A stretch of DNA of 31,787 nt from positions 1-31,787 of the forward strand of contig CAZIGW010000279.1 in the NCBI GenBank assembly GCA_964538565.1, written 5' to 3'. The position numbers and the translations under genes were made by a program. Source of the DNA: CAYVBN01 sp964538565 (GTDB taxonomy: Bacteria; Pseudomonadota; Alphaproteobacteria; Rhizobiales; Xanthobacteraceae). This document shows, piece by piece, positions 30,730 through 31,787 of the stretch. Each line of letters opens with the position of its first letter. Within the stretch, counting starts at the first letter, position 1. The notes under the pieces are model-generated. The model worked only from the letters and a program-made list of their open reading frames with translations. It was not told the origin of the DNA and searched no databases.

Positions 30730-31787
30730 ATGACCATGCTGCTGGCGAGCGTGACCGGACCCGAAGAGGCGGAGATCGCGCTCGCGCACGGCGCCGACAT
30801 CATCGACCTCAAGGACGCCTCGAAGGGTGCCCTGGGAGCGCTCGATCCCGCGATCGTGCGCGCGACGGTGCGCCTGGTGAGCGGAAGGCGGCCGGTCAGC
30901 GCGGTGACCGGCGACCTCCCGATGCAGCCGGACGTCCTTGCCGCCGCCGTGGGCCGCATGGCGGAAACGGGCGTCGACTACGTGAAGGTCGGATTGTTCC
31001 CGGGACCCGCCCGGGAGGCGTGCGTGCGCGCGCTCGCCGCGTCGGCGCGCAGCGTGAAGATCGTCGGCGTCCTGTTCGCCGACGGCGAGCCGGATACGGC
31101 GCTGCTCCCGAGGATGGCCGATGCAGGCTTCGCCGGGGCGATGCTCGACACCGCCCGCAAGCGCGGCGGACGGCTGCTCGACCATCTCGACGTCGCGGCG
31201 CTCCGGTCGTTCGTCGACGCGTGCCGGGAGCACGGACTGCTGACCGGCCTCGCCGGGTCGCTCGAAGCGCCGGACATTCCCCGTCTTCTTTTGCTCGCCC
31301 CCGACTATCTGGGCTTTCGCGGCGCGCTCTGTGTCGGGCACGACCGGACGGCGCGGGTCGATCCGCAGGCGGTTCGCCTCGTGCGCGAGCTGATCGCCCC
31401 CGACGAGCGCGTCCGGACGGCGACGAAGGCCGACTACCGGCTGCTTGCCGCGCGCGGCTACTCGGTCGATCCCAACGACGAGACGGCGAGCGACCGGATC
31501 TTCGTGCGCGACTTCGTGCTGCCGATGCGGGTCGGCGCCTATGTGCGTGAGCGCGAGAAGCCGCAGCGGGTGCGGTTCAACGTCGACGTCCGGGTGCGGC
31601 GCACGGGGCGGGCGAGTTCCGACATGCGCGACGTCTTCTCCTACGACGTCGTCACCGACGCCATTCGGATCGTCGCGGCGCAGGAGCACATCCCGCTGAT
31701 CGAGACTCTGGCCGAACGGGTGGCGACGATGATTTTGGCGCACGCGCGCGTCGCCTGCGTCGTGGTCCGGGTCGAGAAGCTCGATCT
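30730..31787 (+). CDS. mfnB: MfnB-type furan synthase fused to FolB-type aldolase, 3' end cut
   Basis: The frame from ATG 30730 (GGAGG five bases upstream) is open to the window end, giving at least 352 residues. Residues 1-235 match (5-formylfuran-3-yl)methyl phosphate synthase, which builds the furan ring of methanofuran from two glyceraldehyde 3-phosphates: DIIDLKDASKGALGAL with Schiff-base Lys28, VDYVKVGLFPG with Lys86, and MLDTARKRGG with Lys144. Residues 256-352 match dihydroneopterin aldolase (FolB): RIFVRDFVLPMRVGAYVRE, RVRFNVDVRV, DVFSYDVVTDAI, HIPLIETLAERVA and VVVRVEKLD. The second domain may serve pterin synthesis for H4MPT or folate. The stop lies beyond the window. Confidence 0.88.
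   Translation, partial: MTMLLASVTGPEEAEIALAHGADIIDLKDASKGALGALDPAIVRATVRLVSGRRPVSAVTGDLPMQPDVLAAAVGRMAETGVDYVKVGLFPGPAREACVRALAASARSVKIVGVLFADGEPDTALLPRMADAGFAGAMLDTARKRGGRLLDHLDVAALRSFVDACREHGLLTGLAGSLEAPDIPRLLLLAPDYLGFRGALCVGHDRTARVDPQAVRLVRELIAPDERVRTATKADYRLLAARGYSVDPNDETASDRIFVRDFVLPMRVGAYVREREKPQRVRFNVDVRVRRTGRASSDMRDVFSYDVVTDAIRIVAAQEHIPLIETLAERVATMILAHARVACVVVRVEKLD

Noticed and set aside
1..31787. Mobile elements, CRISPR arrays, tRNA or rRNA genes
   Set aside because: No transposase or integrase motifs, no regular repeat-spacer pattern and no tRNA- or rRNA-like sequence were noticed on reading both strands.

Overview
The window reads as part of a methylotrophy island from a high-GC alphaproteobacterium, probably of the order Hyphomicrobiales (inferred from the gene set and gene order, not from a marker gene). 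It encodes nearly the whole tetrahydromethanopterin (H4MPT)-linked formaldehyde oxidation route, several genes for making methylofuran and H4MPT, and a lanthanide-type methanol dehydrogenase system. No rRNA, tRNA, CRISPR array, transposase or phage gene was seen.

Left part (1-10.7 kb, mostly minus strand). A truncated secreted SGNH/GDSL-like gene lies at the left edge, followed by an MfnF-type methylofuran biosynthesis gene with a divergent HisA-like gene. Then comes a tightly packed minus-strand operon in the order mptG, mtdB, an MfnD-like ATP-grasp gene, mch, a RimK-like ATP-grasp gene, a CitG-like gene, fae and tonB. Many junctions overlap by a few bases (GTGA, ATGA), which suggests translational coupling.

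Centre (10.7-16.8 kb, plus strand). A pterin-carbinolamine-dehydratase-like gene is followed by fhcB-fhcA-fhcD-fhcC with overlapping ends, a small Cys-containing protein and folP. Together with fae, mtdB and mch this completes formaldehyde to methylene-, methenyl- and formyl-H4MPT, then formylmethylofuran and formate.

16.8-21.9 kb (minus strand, then one plus-strand gene). This is the least understood block: a small secreted protein with an EF-hand-like loop resembling lanmodulin loops, a secreted pentapeptide-repeat protein, a HAD phosphatase, a NitT/TauT-type ABC importer, and a divergent small secreted Cys protein directly before the xox genes.

22.4-25.9 kb (plus strand). xoxF, xoxG and xoxJ encode the lanthanide methanol dehydrogenase, its cytochrome c and the periplasmic partner. 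The xoxF leader carries several inverted repeats.

25.9-30.4 kb (minus strand). A five-gene set typical of PQQ-dependent alcohol oxidation loci: periplasmic binding protein, YVTN beta-propeller, ABC ATPase, ABC-2 permease and a secreted helical protein. At the right edge, divergent, is a gene fusing an MfnB-type furan synthase to a FolB-type aldolase, cut by the window end.

Functional reading: methanol is oxidised in the periplasm by XoxF/XoxG, formaldehyde is captured by Fae in the cytoplasm and oxidised through H4MPT and methylofuran, and both cofactors are made partly by genes kept in the same region. The best candidates for undescribed biology are the secreted EF-hand-like/pentapeptide/ABC block beside xoxF, the orphan TonB behind fae, and the HisA-like and CitG-like genes of unknown reaction.
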